Origin: Antilocapra americana
Taxonomy: Eukaryota; Chordata; Mammalia; Artiodactyla; Antilocapridae
Assembly: GCA_007570785.1 (NCBI GenBank)
Contig: ML664161.1
Span: 1,053,658-1,117,657, forward strand
Direction of reading: 5' to 3'
DNA: 64,000 nucleotides
Shown here in pieces: positions 1 to 9,540 of this stretch; positions within the stretch are counted from its first letter, which is position 1, and each line of letters begins with the position of its first letter. A model generated the notes under the pieces. That model was not told where the DNA came from. It saw only the letters and a list, made by a program, of their open reading frames with translations, and searched no databases. A program made the translations under genes and the position numbers.

Positions 1-440
1 AGATATTGAGTATAGTTCCCTATGCTATATAGTAAGTAGGTATTTGTTGGTTATTTTATATATAGCACTGTGTATATTTTTAACAGAAACTCATAATTTA
101 TCACCTGCCCTTCACCCTTTGTAACTGTAAGTTTGCTTTCTATGTCTATGAATCTCTTTCTATTTTGTAAATAGATTCATTTATATCATTTTGTTAAATT
201 CCACATATAATGATATCATATGATATTTGTCTTTCTCTGCCTTATTTACTTCACTTAGTATAATAATCTCTAGGTTCATCCATGTTGCTACAAATGGCAT
301 TATTTCATTCTTTTTATGGCTCATATTCCATTATGTATATGTACATTTTATCCATTCATATGTCATTGGGTACTCAGGTTGCTCCCACATGCTGACCATG
401 GTAAATAGTGCTTCTATGAATATTTCCTTCAATCTTCATT
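1..440 (-). mobile_element. Old L1 LINE, 3' end fragment
   Basis: Read on the minus strand, this is the end of L1 ORF2 followed by the 3' UTR. The stretch around 305-390 is the complement of the conserved L1 segment that encodes a Tyr-Tyr-Ser motif region near the ORF2 C terminus (an ATGGAATA-type core). The first 40 bases match the usual L1 3' UTR phrase around 'gggaactatactcaata'. The copy is diverged and 5'-truncated, and it continues past the left edge of the window. It has no coding capacity. The family call rests on recognised sequence similarity; the subfamily cannot be assigned by eye. Confidence 0.75.
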
Positions 441-461
441 TAAATGCTAACCTATACTATG

Positions 462-602
462 GAGGAATGGAGAAGGCGATGGCACCCCACTCCAGTACTC
501 TTGCCTGGAAAATCCCATGGATGGAGGAGCCTGGTAGGCTGCAGTCCATGGATCGCGAAGAGTTGGGCATGACTGAAGTGACTTAGCAGCAGCAGCAGCA
601 GC
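462..602 (+). mobile_element. Bov-A SINE monomer with AGC tail
   Basis: This is one A-monomer of the BovB-derived SINE family, from 'ggagaaggcgatggcacccc' to the terminal 'gactgaagtgacttagc', ending in five AGC units. An 8-bp direct repeat, atactatg, flanks it (454-461 and 603-610) and marks the insertion as a target-site duplication. The AGC tail is typical of this family and often seeds microsatellites. It is non-coding and would have been mobilised in trans by BovB. Confidence 0.88.
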
Positions 603-795
603 ATACTATGTGGGAAAATTGGTTCTAGATTATATCCAAGGAATTTCCTGAAATGTAGAAAGGCCTGAATACTCAAAATGAAAAACACCACTGGGCAAAA
701 TTAAGGACCAACAATGACACACATTGCTTTAAAATTTAAATTTATTAAGAAAAGTTTGACAAAAGAAAAATAATGCTAAGGAAACAGCTATAAAT

Positions 796-1075
796 CGCTG
801 CTGCTGCTGCTAAGACGCTTCAGCCATGTCCAACTCTGTGCGACCCCATAGACGACAGTCCACCAGGCTCCTCTGTCCCTGGGATTCTCCAGGCAAGAAC
901 ACTGGAGTGCGTTGCCATTGCCTTCTCCAATGCATGAAAGTAAAAAGTGAAGGTGAAGTCGCTCAGTTGTGTCCAACTCCTAGTGACCCCATGGACTGCA
1001 GCCCGCCAGGCTCCTCCATCCATGCGATTTTCCAGGCAAGAGTACTGGTGTGGGTTGCCATTACCTTCTCTGGTT
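796..1075 (-). mobile_element. BOV-A2 SINE (dimer)
   Basis: On the minus strand two Bov-A monomers lie head to tail, joined by the linker around 930-955 (gaaagtgaaagt-like). The CTG run at 797-810 is the complement of the AGC tail. A 7-bp repeat, tataaat, at 789-795 and 1076-1082 is a plausible target-site duplication. Both monomers are complete, so this is the standard dimeric BOV-A2 form. Confidence 0.88.
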
Positions 1076-1082
1076 TATAAAT

Positions 1083-1724
1083 TGAGAGAAGACTAGTTAT
1101 TAAGAACAATAGATGACTGATTTCAATGACTAACAGCCTCAAAAGTCTAAGGGGAAATTGAAATTAGACCTTTATATCCAACAAAGTAGTCAACCAAAAA
1201 TAGTATAAAAATGAAGATATATGTAACTTGCAAGAAATTTACTATTAGATCTGTTAAATGAAAAATTTGAAGTCCAAAATATGTAGGGGAAAAATATAAG
1301 CAATATACTTCAAAGAGAAAAAAAAAAACCCTCAAAATGTATAGTAAAATATAGTAAAAATATGATTGTGATAAGATAGTAAATATACATATGAATATGT
1401 TTACACAATTATAATTAAAATTCTAGACAAAATACTACTACATAATTTAAGAATAAGCTTTTCAGATAGAAGTGAAAATCTGAACAAGAATCTAATGAGA
1501 ATAACTTGTCTTATTCAGGACTTGATTAAAGATACAAATGAATTCAGACTTGGTTAAAAATATACATGTTACCAATTAAAGGCTAATGACTAAAATAATA
1601 TAGCTTGTAATGTGTAAAGCATTTACATCAGAACAGGAATTAAAAGTTGACACTAGCATAAAAGGAAAATGCTACTAACTCAAAATTAAGTTAGAGCACA
1701 GAAAATGTATACTATACATTCATT
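1083..1724. other. AT-rich unassigned stretch
   Basis: No gene or clearly recognisable repeat is seen here. The sequence is very AT-rich with short A runs. It may be diverged upstream sequence of the L1 fragment that follows, but I could not match it with confidence. Confidence 0.5.
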
Positions 1725-2010
1725 TCTAGTGGGAATGTAAATTGTAATAGTTACTTTGAGTAATTTAAAGCAATATAATAGAAATTTAAATCCCCATACC
1801 TTCTGACTCAGTAATTTCTAAATATATACTGGAGAAACATTTATGCACATGCACAGGGGATGTATCCAAGAAAGAGCCTAACAACAGTTTTATAATTTAA
1901 TTTGATTTAAAAAATATAAAATCCCATCCAAAGAAAATAGATAAGTAAATTGTTAACACACAGGTGCATGAGTACACACACACCATCAAATTTTATAGAG
2001 TACTTCAGTT
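1725..2010 (+). mobile_element. Ancient L1 ORF2 3' fragment
   Basis: The phrase 'gtgggaatgtaaattg' at about 1730 and the later 'gataagtaaattgt' match the conserved C-terminal part of L1 ORF2 in the sense direction (the 'trp-cys' region through the 'asn-lys-trp' segment). Divergence is high and several indels are present, which points to an old L1M-type copy. It has no coding potential. Confidence 0.55.
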
Positions 2011-2097
2011 GGCTCTTTCTTACTCTTTGGTTTCCCTTTCTCACTCAGCCTATATGAAAATTGCAATGGATATATGTATGTATTACCTACTATTAAA

Positions 2098-2116
2098 AAA
2101 CAAACAAACAAACATT
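2098..2116. repeat. (AAAC)n microsatellite
   Basis: Short run of AAAC units within AT-rich sequence, possibly the tail of a decayed retroelement. Confidence 0.7.
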
Positions 2117-3284
2117 TGTTTTAACAAAAGTACTTTACAGTGAATTTGAAACAAAACAAATAATATATTTTATTTTTTGTAGTGTAGGCAAACTTTTAAC
2201 ATTTTTAAATCATCTGATTACATAAATTTTAGGAAACTAACACAACATTCTAAAGCAATTACATTCCAATTAAAATTTTTTTAAAAAATTGTCATTTTTA
2301 CAAAAAAAAATACACATTAAGAACTATTTTTGTCAGCTTTGATGGAGCAACTGCCATGGAATTAGCAATACCACCCTAAGGTGCAAGTTGCAATTGATGG
2401 GCAGCTGGACAACAGGCAGCCCAGAGCAGGGATTCTTGAATAAGAGAAAACCTAAAATGAGAGTTCCAAAATGTCTTCCAAAGCTGCTTATTTAAAACCA
2501 AGTAGATAATAAGGTGTTCAGCTATCACAACAGTAAAATAACTTCTAGCTCAATTTTTGAATCCAGTATGAGAGTACAAGAGACCTTATACTTATTTGGA
2601 CTTCTGAACATTTTATTCAAAGGACATCCTACTGAATTTTGTGTCTAAATTTTAAAGTGAGTATCATTTTGATCTTTATTGTTGAAACACTTCACATAAG
2701 GGTAAATACACACACACACACAAATGGGTCCATGTGAATAAAAAGATAATTTGATCCTTGATTTGATACAAAAATCAATTAAGGTATATAATAAACCAAA
2801 AACATTGTGAAGTGCTAAGAGATTTAATAGTGTTCTTTCTAAATGCAGCAGGTACATTAAAGATCACATTTTCTCTCCTGTTTCAACTTTGAAGTTGTTT
2901 TTTGCTTGATTCCTTGGACAGACAAAAAAGAGCCAGAGATAGAAAAAGTAGAGAGGGAGATAGACAGAGAGAGAAAGGGGGAGAGAGGGAGAATAAGTTT
3001 TTGTTTTTTCTTGGCATTACCTAGAAGGGGGATAAGAAACTAAAAGAATAAAACTCTATTTCCACCATCCCACCCCACCATTGTTTTGTCCCATTTTTCT
3101 CTATCATACTATTGGTACAAAGATATTAAGCAGCAGCCAATTTCCCTGGGAGCCTTTCTGTACAATTCTCGTCAACCATCACTATTTTAGGTCAAGTTAA
3201 AATTTTGTTCGGCCTAGATAGACTCTCTATATTAATCATAAGTCCTTACTTTGGGTTTCTTCCACTCCATTCCATACTCTCTTC
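2117..3284. other. Unassigned stretch with simple repeats
   Basis: No gene is seen. It contains an (AC)n run at about 2708-2722 and a purine-rich GA tract at 2928-2994. The segment 2330-2640 has more even base composition and no repeat match I can make. Confidence 0.5.
2928..2994 (+). repeat. Purine-rich (GA)n tract
   Basis: About 65 bases that are almost entirely A and G on the plus strand, with GAGAGAGG units, in otherwise AT-rich DNA. Such polypurine tracts are common low-complexity sequence. Confidence 0.75.
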
Positions 3285-3480
3285 TGTAATAAAACACAAA
3301 TCTAATTCTCGTCATCCTACTTAAAAACCTTCTACTTCATCTTATCTCCTAAAAATAAAATAAAAATCTGAGTACATCATCTCTTTCAAGTATAGCTCTT
3401 TCTAACTTCTCCTGCTTCAACCCTGGTGTTTCCTATTTGCTCCAACTATTCAATGTTCATTTCTGTCCTTTGGTAGACAA
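3285..3480 (+). mobile_element. L2 LINE fragment (ORF2 C-terminal region)
   Basis: The order of phrases 'cacaaatctaattctcgtcatcctacttaaaaa', 'aataaaataaaaatct' and 'ctaacttctcctgcttcaa' follows the sense strand of the L2 ORF2 end (the region that reads roughly as conserved Cys-Leu-Lys-Thr-Leu and then the downstream basic stretch). It is strongly diverged. The assignment comes from recognising a series of short matches in the right order, not from an alignment. Confidence 0.5.
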
Positions 3481-3504
3481 TTCCATTGCATCATCCATAT
3501 TGGA

Positions 3505-3622
3505 GTGTATGTATATACGTACACATATATACATACATGCAAACATCCATGCACATAAATGTATATATACTTTATATATATATATATACATCATAAATAT
3601 ATATATATATATATATATATAA
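3505..3622. repeat. (TA)n / TATG microsatellite
   Basis: Alternating pyrimidine-purine sequence, with two longer TA runs at about 3577-3587 and 3598-3620. The duplicated block at 3654 follows immediately. Confidence 0.85.
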
Positions 3623-3623
3623 C

Positions 3624-3803
3624 ATATATCACAACTCTAAAATTGTACAAAGCATCCTTTGTTATTTTATGTGGGTAAATGATGTTTTCTCAAGAGCTGG
3701 AGAAAATTACCACCATTGTTGTCCAGGTGTTTCTTATATGCTTTCAGAACTGAGCGGTGCTCTTACCAGACTCTACTTTCTTTCTTTAACAGCCAGAGTA
3801 CAA
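3624..3803 (+). repeat. Duplicated block, copy 1 (with inverted 25-bp flank)
   Basis: Positions 3654-3803 match 4685-4834 over 150 bases with no indels and 10 substitutions by my count (about 93% identity). Just before it, 3624-3648 is the perfect reverse complement of 4829-4853, which lies at the tail of copy 2. So copy 1 carries the tail of copy 2 inverted at its head. Copy 1 sits between TA-rich tracts. I recognise no transposon family in the block and no coding frame. Confidence 0.85.
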
Positions 3804-4029
3804 ATATATACATAAATAAATATGTATATATATATAGCATAAACATATGTTACATTTATAACATATATGTAGATATACTTTATACTTCCCATTAAGCTCT
3901 GAGCAACTTGAAGCAGTGACTTATGAACACTGTCTGGAGTTGGCAAAATGTAGGGAAGTATAAACAGTTGTTGAAAATTTATCTTTAAATCATTAGAAAT
4001 GAGTGAATGTATAAATGACAATTTCAATC

Positions 4030-4680
4030 CCTGTATTCAGGCCTATGAAGAACACGTTTCTTATCTCCTCTACAAAGCTTCTCTAAAATATAATATTATA
4101 TCTCATCAAAATCAGCATTTTAAAAATTGATAAAATTAGAATAGATAAGCAATATGTTATATTCAAGAAGAGCAATAAAATGACTAGAATTCATTATAAT
4201 ACTCTTCTTAAATTTTATAAAATAATAATAGTTTGGTATTGAAAAGTTAAACTTTTAATTAAATCCAAATATTAATCAGATTCCATTTTCAAAGATATAT
4301 AGCAAAATTCTAGGTGCCTATGTTATGTCAATGTATCAAAATTTAGAATTGAATCATAAAAAGTTGAATTAAAAGTAAACTGTCTTGGAATATTGTTTAC
4401 TACAGATTTGATTTGATAAATCTGTAATATATTACATTAGAAGTCAACCTCCATTACTTCAGTAATAGTTGTTTTCTTCATTTTCCTGTAGCTATATGTT
4501 TTTTTGTTGTTGTTGTTATTGTTTAATACCCTAATTGCTGTTATCTAATTTCACTAAATTATGAGGATACATTTTCATTCATTCCTTGAAACTGAATATA
4601 ATTATCAAATATTGAAAAATAATAATGAAGCATCCTTATAATTACTGTTAAGTACTTTCCCTGAGTATAGAGAAATATAA
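4030..4680. other. AT-rich unassigned stretch
   Basis: Very AT-rich sequence with no gene or assignable repeat. A short GTT run lies at about 4503-4520. Confidence 0.5.
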
Positions 4681-4684
4681 AAGT

Positions 4685-4853
4685 ATCCTTTGTTATTTTA
4701 TGTGGATAAATGATGTTTTCTCATGAGCTGGAGAATATTATCATCATTGTTGCCCAGGTGTTTCCCATATGCTTTCAGAACTGAGCAGTGCTCTTACCAG
4801 ACTCTACTTTCTTTCTTTAATAGCCAGAGTACAATTTTAGAGTTGTGATATAT
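4685..4853 (+). repeat. Duplicated block, copy 2
   Basis: This is the second copy of the 150-bp block (4685-4834), followed by 4829-4853, whose reverse complement precedes copy 1. It is the likelier source, because block and tail are contiguous here and are not surrounded by TA repeats. That direction is inference. Confidence 0.85.
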
Positions 4854-5021
4854 AAAGCAATTAGTTTTCAATTACATAATTGCTACCCTTTTTCTCTGAT
4901 TATACTGAATAAAATTGCCTTTCCTATTTCCTTTTGGATATCTTCTAACTTACATAGAAACACATTTTGTTTTCTCACTGTAAATTTTTAGCTATCCATA
5001 CACTGAAAAAAAGCCATAATG

Positions 5022-5240
5022 GACTTCCCTGGTGGCTCAGCAGTAAAGAATCTGCCTGCAATGCAAATGCCACAGGAGATGCAGATTCGATTCCTGAGTT
5101 GAGAAAGTACCCTGGAGGAGGGCATGGCAAGCTACTCCCAGTATCCTTGCCTGCAGAATCCCATGGGCAGTGGAGCCTGGCAGGCTACAGCCCATAGGGT
5201 TGCAAAGAGTTAGACAAAACTGAAGCAACTTTGCACACCC
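5022..5240 (+). mobile_element. Bov-tA SINE
   Basis: It starts with the tRNA-related head 'ggacttccctggtggctcag', which holds the A-box-like segment. A B-box-like 'gattcgattcc' follows at about 5084-5094, then the Bov-A body ends at 'gttagacaaaactgaagcaac'. This is a full-length SINE with moderate divergence. Confidence 0.9.
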
Positions 5241-5345
5241 ACAAATCATAATTATATTCCTATAGATTAAAAGTTGAAGAAACAAGAGCATAGTCTCCTC
5301 TGTAAAATTAACCATGGCCATATTATTGGAAAGTAATGGAAGTGG

Positions 5346-5612
5346 CAGAGAAGGCAATGGCATCTCACTCCAGTACTCTCGCCTGAAAAATCCCATCAAT
5401 GGAGGAGCCTGGTAAGCTGCAGTCCACGGGTCGCAAAGAGTTGGACACGATTGAGCGACTTCACCTTCACTTTTCACTTTCATGCATTGGAGAAGGCAAT
5501 GGCAACCCATTCCAGTGTTCTTGCCTGGAGAAAAGCTCAGGGACGGGGGAGCCTGGTGGGCTTCCGTTTATGGGTCACACAGAGTTGGACACGGCTGAAG
5601 TGACTTAGCAGC
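5346..5612 (+). mobile_element. BOV-A2 SINE (dimer)
   Basis: Two Bov-A monomers are joined at about 5475-5487. It ends with 'gaagtgacttagcagc', only one AGC unit being left. An 11-bp flank, aatggaa(g/c)tgg, at 5335-5345 and 5613-5623 is a target-site duplication with one mismatch. Confidence 0.9.
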
Positions 5613-5681
5613 AATGGAACTGGAGATCTTCATCACTCTTTTTCTTTTGGTGATCTTTTGTCACAAACTACAGATAGTAAA

Positions 5682-5885
5682 GGGCTTCCTAGGTAGTGCT
5701 AGTAGTGAAGAACCTACCTGCCATTTGGAAACACAAGAGACACAGGTTCAATCCCTGTGTCAGGAAGATCCCTTGGAGTTGGAAATGGCTACCCACTCCA
5801 GTATTCTTGCCTGGAAAGTTCCATGGACAGAGAAGCTTGGAGGGCTACAATCCATGGGATCATGAAGTGTTGGACATGACTGAGG
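5682..5885 (+). mobile_element. Bov-tA SINE with 12-bp target duplication
   Basis: A tRNA-like head, 'gggcttcctaggtag', is followed by the Bov-A body. The flanks acagatagtaaa at 5670-5681 and 5886-5897 are identical over 12 bases. This gives the exact insertion limits. Confidence 0.92.
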
Positions 5886-5897
5886 ACAGATAGTAAA

Positions 5898-8800
5898 CGT
5901 ACTCATCTTCTATCTAGTTGTGTACATGATTCTGAAGTAATCACTCTCTGACACTTATTTTCAGATTGCCTGACATAAGACTTTGGAATTTTAGTTTACA
6001 AAGGCTTTTTCTATACAGTTTGCTCCTCTTCTGTTTTTTTTTTTTTTTTTTAATGGAAATACACTACTATTTGCATACTTTTACCATCAGAAAAGCTATC
6101 AGATAAACCTTTAGCAAGATGCTTGATTTTTGAAAAAGAAGTCTAACGCATAGAAAGACTATACAGCAGGATGTTGCAAGGTCATCATTCCCTCCTATGG
6201 CTCCTGACAAAACATTTGTACTCTTGATCACTGGGAACACTATTACATATAACTTTGCTTTCCATCTCAATAGGGAGTGAGGTGAGCAGCCCTCTGTAGA
6301 GATGAATCTCTATATAGAAAAGTGCAGATAAATCGGTTCTTGCATAAATTTGTATTTTTGTGTCTTTTCATTTTCAGTCTTTTGGGGAAAATTCAACTTC
6401 TTAGAAGACTCTTCAATAGCACTTCTTTGTGTAATCAGCTTAGTTTTATAACTGAAATATCACCACAGGATTTCAGATTCTTACATGTTACTTTGTGTTG
6501 TCTTTATCTTAAATTGTCACAATTGAATGTCATCCCTTGCTCATTAAACAGCTAAAGAAAGTTCTTTCAGTTTAAACAAGTGAAATATGTATGGAGGTAA
6601 GGGTAGAGTAATAGTTCATTTATTTATTTTTTTCTGCCTGTGAAATTGAAAGTGCAGTAACATGTACCTCAATGATCTGAATGTATAGGAAGGACATGTT
6701 AAAAAGGAACAAAATACTATAACATAAAAATAATTCAAAACAAAGCATTCAGAAGTACCTTAACAAGGAGATATCAGCTTTAACACTGCAAATTTTCTAG
6801 TTTTGAAAGTGGTATATTTGCAAATATGGTTTAAATGAAGTCTTACCCTAACAAAATGATCTAAGGACCAGTTTAAGTCAGAACACTATGCCTCATGCCA
6901 CTATCTTGGTCTCCTCCATTTTCTTCAAATATATCATTAACTTTTTCTTTCCATTTATTTGTATGATTTCATAAGAAGAAAAATTAAGAGGAATTACAGG
7001 CAGCAATAATTATGTACAATGAAGCATGAAACAATGGGTCAAGATCTTGTCCTCTTTGCAGCATATCTGTAGTCACAAGCTTTAAAGATGTTAAAGACTG
7101 AACCAATTGACTGGGTCCTCTATGTTTATCTCTATTGTTTGGTATCCTTTTCAATATTCTATACTAATATTTCATTCTTAGAAACCTTAGTCTCCTCGAA
7201 TCATTAATTTTCTGACAACTAAATAAAAAATAGTCTAAATATTGGGGTGTGTACTTTAAAACAAAAAGTGTAAATAATATAATTCTGAGATGATCTTTGA
7301 AAACTCTGATGCAAGAGTGAGACTGTGATTGGGTGAGGTGGGGGGAAGGTCGTTAATAAATTTCCATTACTACGCAAGTTACCACTGGGGACAACAAAAT
7401 TTCAAACTCATCAGGGGCTTGGAAAGCCAGCATAGAACACACTTTTCAGTTATTTCACCTAAAGAAGCCGGGATATTTATTTACCAATACTTGTCTGTCA
7501 TTGGTTGGACAGTATGGTGTTAATTCCACAGAAACTTTGGCTTGCCACTTGTAGAGACAAGTTGAGTCTAACTGTCCAATAAAGACTTCAGTGAAAAAAA
7601 ATGCAGCTGGCACTAGTTGGAATTCTAGCCCCTGTCCCCAGAAATAATAAGAAACCATGGGATATGTACTAAGCAGTGACAGCATTTATTCTAAGTCCTT
7701 AGGACAGATAAATGTCATTTTAATATATTTTAACATTTTTAAGCAAACACATTGCTTTCAAAGTATATAAATGACTGTGTGGCCTCAGAACCTTGACATG
7801 TAAATAATAAAAAAAAAATCTGTGTTCAAGGCCCATATTAATGAAACATAGGAAAAGTTATATTCTCCTTTATTATTCTCAACTCTTTATTCAATAAGGG
7901 TGGCTTCCTTGTCTTTCTCATTTGTAGGATGAAAATGTATTAAAAATAGATTTTATTTTAAGATTGTTTCTACTAGACAGATTTTAAAAGAGAAAGCAAA
8001 ACATCCAGTAACTTAGAGGAAAGCAAGTTATTGTTCAATTATTTAAGTTAGATTTTAGATTGATCATAGTGATAGTAAAGAATCGTGATTAGAATTATTT
8101 GCCAAATTATAAGTGATCTTAAGTGGGATTGGATGTATCTGATAAGTTGTTTTTACTGATCCATGGATATTTTGATATCTAGATGCATCTTGACATGTAA
8201 AAAATCACTAAAGATAGACTCAGCATGTTTCTAAAATTGATATCTCTAATTTGCATCACAGCATGCAACAGTCATGATAATTAAGCCAACTGGTAAAATC
8301 TGCTTCTTGTCAGAACTGTGGTATTTTCCTTATTGAGCGGGAATTAAATTTAGTGGTAGAATTATTTGTCTTAGGCAGAATTTATAAAAACCAACAGTGA
8401 GTTTTAAAATGACCAGTAATAAAAGTAGGAGGAGATGATTGCTAGAAACTCAATTTATTGGGATTAGACTCACAGAGAAAATAACCACATAGTGAATTAG
8501 ATCAAATAAAAGAAGTAAAATGGCCTGCATATAGCCTATTAAGAAGAACAAAATGAAGCAAAAAAAATGTTACATCATAGTAATTTCAGATATTTATATC
8601 ACCTAACTTTCACTAATTAGAATATTATTTTATTATAAAATTGACATATGCACATATTAAAAGAAGAATGAAATTCTTCTATTACTGAAACTAGCTCAGA
8701 TTCCAGAGGATAGTCCACAGTTTCTTGTACAATTACTTAAATGGTGGTTTATATTGATTCACACATTTCATAAGAAATATAAGACTGTTTTTCTATGTTC

Positions 8801-9200
8801 TTAGTGCTAGGTATTTTTAACATTACTAATTTTGCATAATTAGTAAGTTAAATGGAAACTCATGTTTTTAATTTTTATTTCTTCATGGTAGGTGATGTTA
8901 AACATCTAATGCTTAAAAAGCTTGTTCTTTTTCTTGGTTTTGAATCATCTGTTCAAGTTTGTTATTCACTTATATATTACATTGTTTGACTTTTATTCAT
9001 TTTTGGAAATCCTTTGGTTACTGATTGACTAGAAGAAAGAAAGATTAGTAGTCTCCGTGATCTACAATCAGTTCTAGACCACTGAAACTCTTTTCTTCCA
9101 CATAGTGTTTTATTGTTTTTAGTAGCTTTACATAAAAAGTATGCCTATATATATATATGTCACATATATATAAAGTAATCAGAATTTACTAATATTAAGT
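5898..9200. other. Long stretch without assignable gene or young repeat
   Basis: About 3.3 kb of AT-rich DNA with an 18-base T run at 6034-6051 and a few short A or T runs. No convincing exon, RNA gene or recent insertion is seen. Open frames of 60-80 codons here have no recognisable domain and are expected by chance in number. Confidence 0.55.
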
Positions 9201-9410
9201 GCTAATGTGTTCACTTGTGTCCAACTCTTTGTGACCCTATGGACTATAGCCCACCAGGCTCATTGGTCCATGGGACTCTCTAGGCAAGGGTAGTGGAGTG
9301 GGTTATCATTTCCTTCTCTAGGAGCTCTTCCCAACCCAGGAACTGAACTCGAGTCTCTTAAGTCTCCTGCACTGGCAGGCAGAATCTTTACCATTACATG
9401 ACCTGGGAAA
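9201..9410 (-). mobile_element. Bov-tA SINE
   Basis: The reverse complement runs from the tRNA-like head (about 9410 down to 9340, including the complement of the B box near 9346) into the Bov-A body, ending near 9205. It lies directly against a MIR fragment, so it may have inserted into that older repeat. Confidence 0.88.
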
Positions 9411-9412
9411 TT

Positions 9413-9540
9413 TACCTTATTATCATCTCAATTTTAGAGCTGAAGAAATGGAAGGTTGGACAATGATTTGACCAACACTCATAAGAAAAATGAAACTTCT
9501 TTTCTGACTTCTTGCATTTTTTTCCAACTGCAAACATCCA
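9413..9540 (+). mobile_element. MIR SINE fragment
   Basis: The core 'cttattatcatctcaatttt' followed by 'gaagaaatggaaggttgg' and 'gatttgaccaacactcat' keeps the order of the MIR core. It is strongly diverged, as expected for this old family. Confidence 0.5.

Noticed and set aside
583..604. Short regular repeats as a CRISPR or coding Gln/Ser repeat
   Set aside because: The AGC units are the tail of a Bov-A SINE, without spacers, and no frame around them is preserved.
5022..5100. tRNA gene
   Set aside because: The A-box-like and B-box-like sequences belong to the tRNA-derived head of a Bov-tA SINE. The same holds for the heads at 5682, 18291, 20626, 22924, 23151, 25336, 37276, 47031 and, on the minus strand, 9410, 57413 and 62512. 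None folds as an intact tRNA.
8825..8846. Palindrome 'actaattttgcataattagt' as an operator
   Set aside because: Imperfect, isolated and expected by chance in DNA this rich in A and T.
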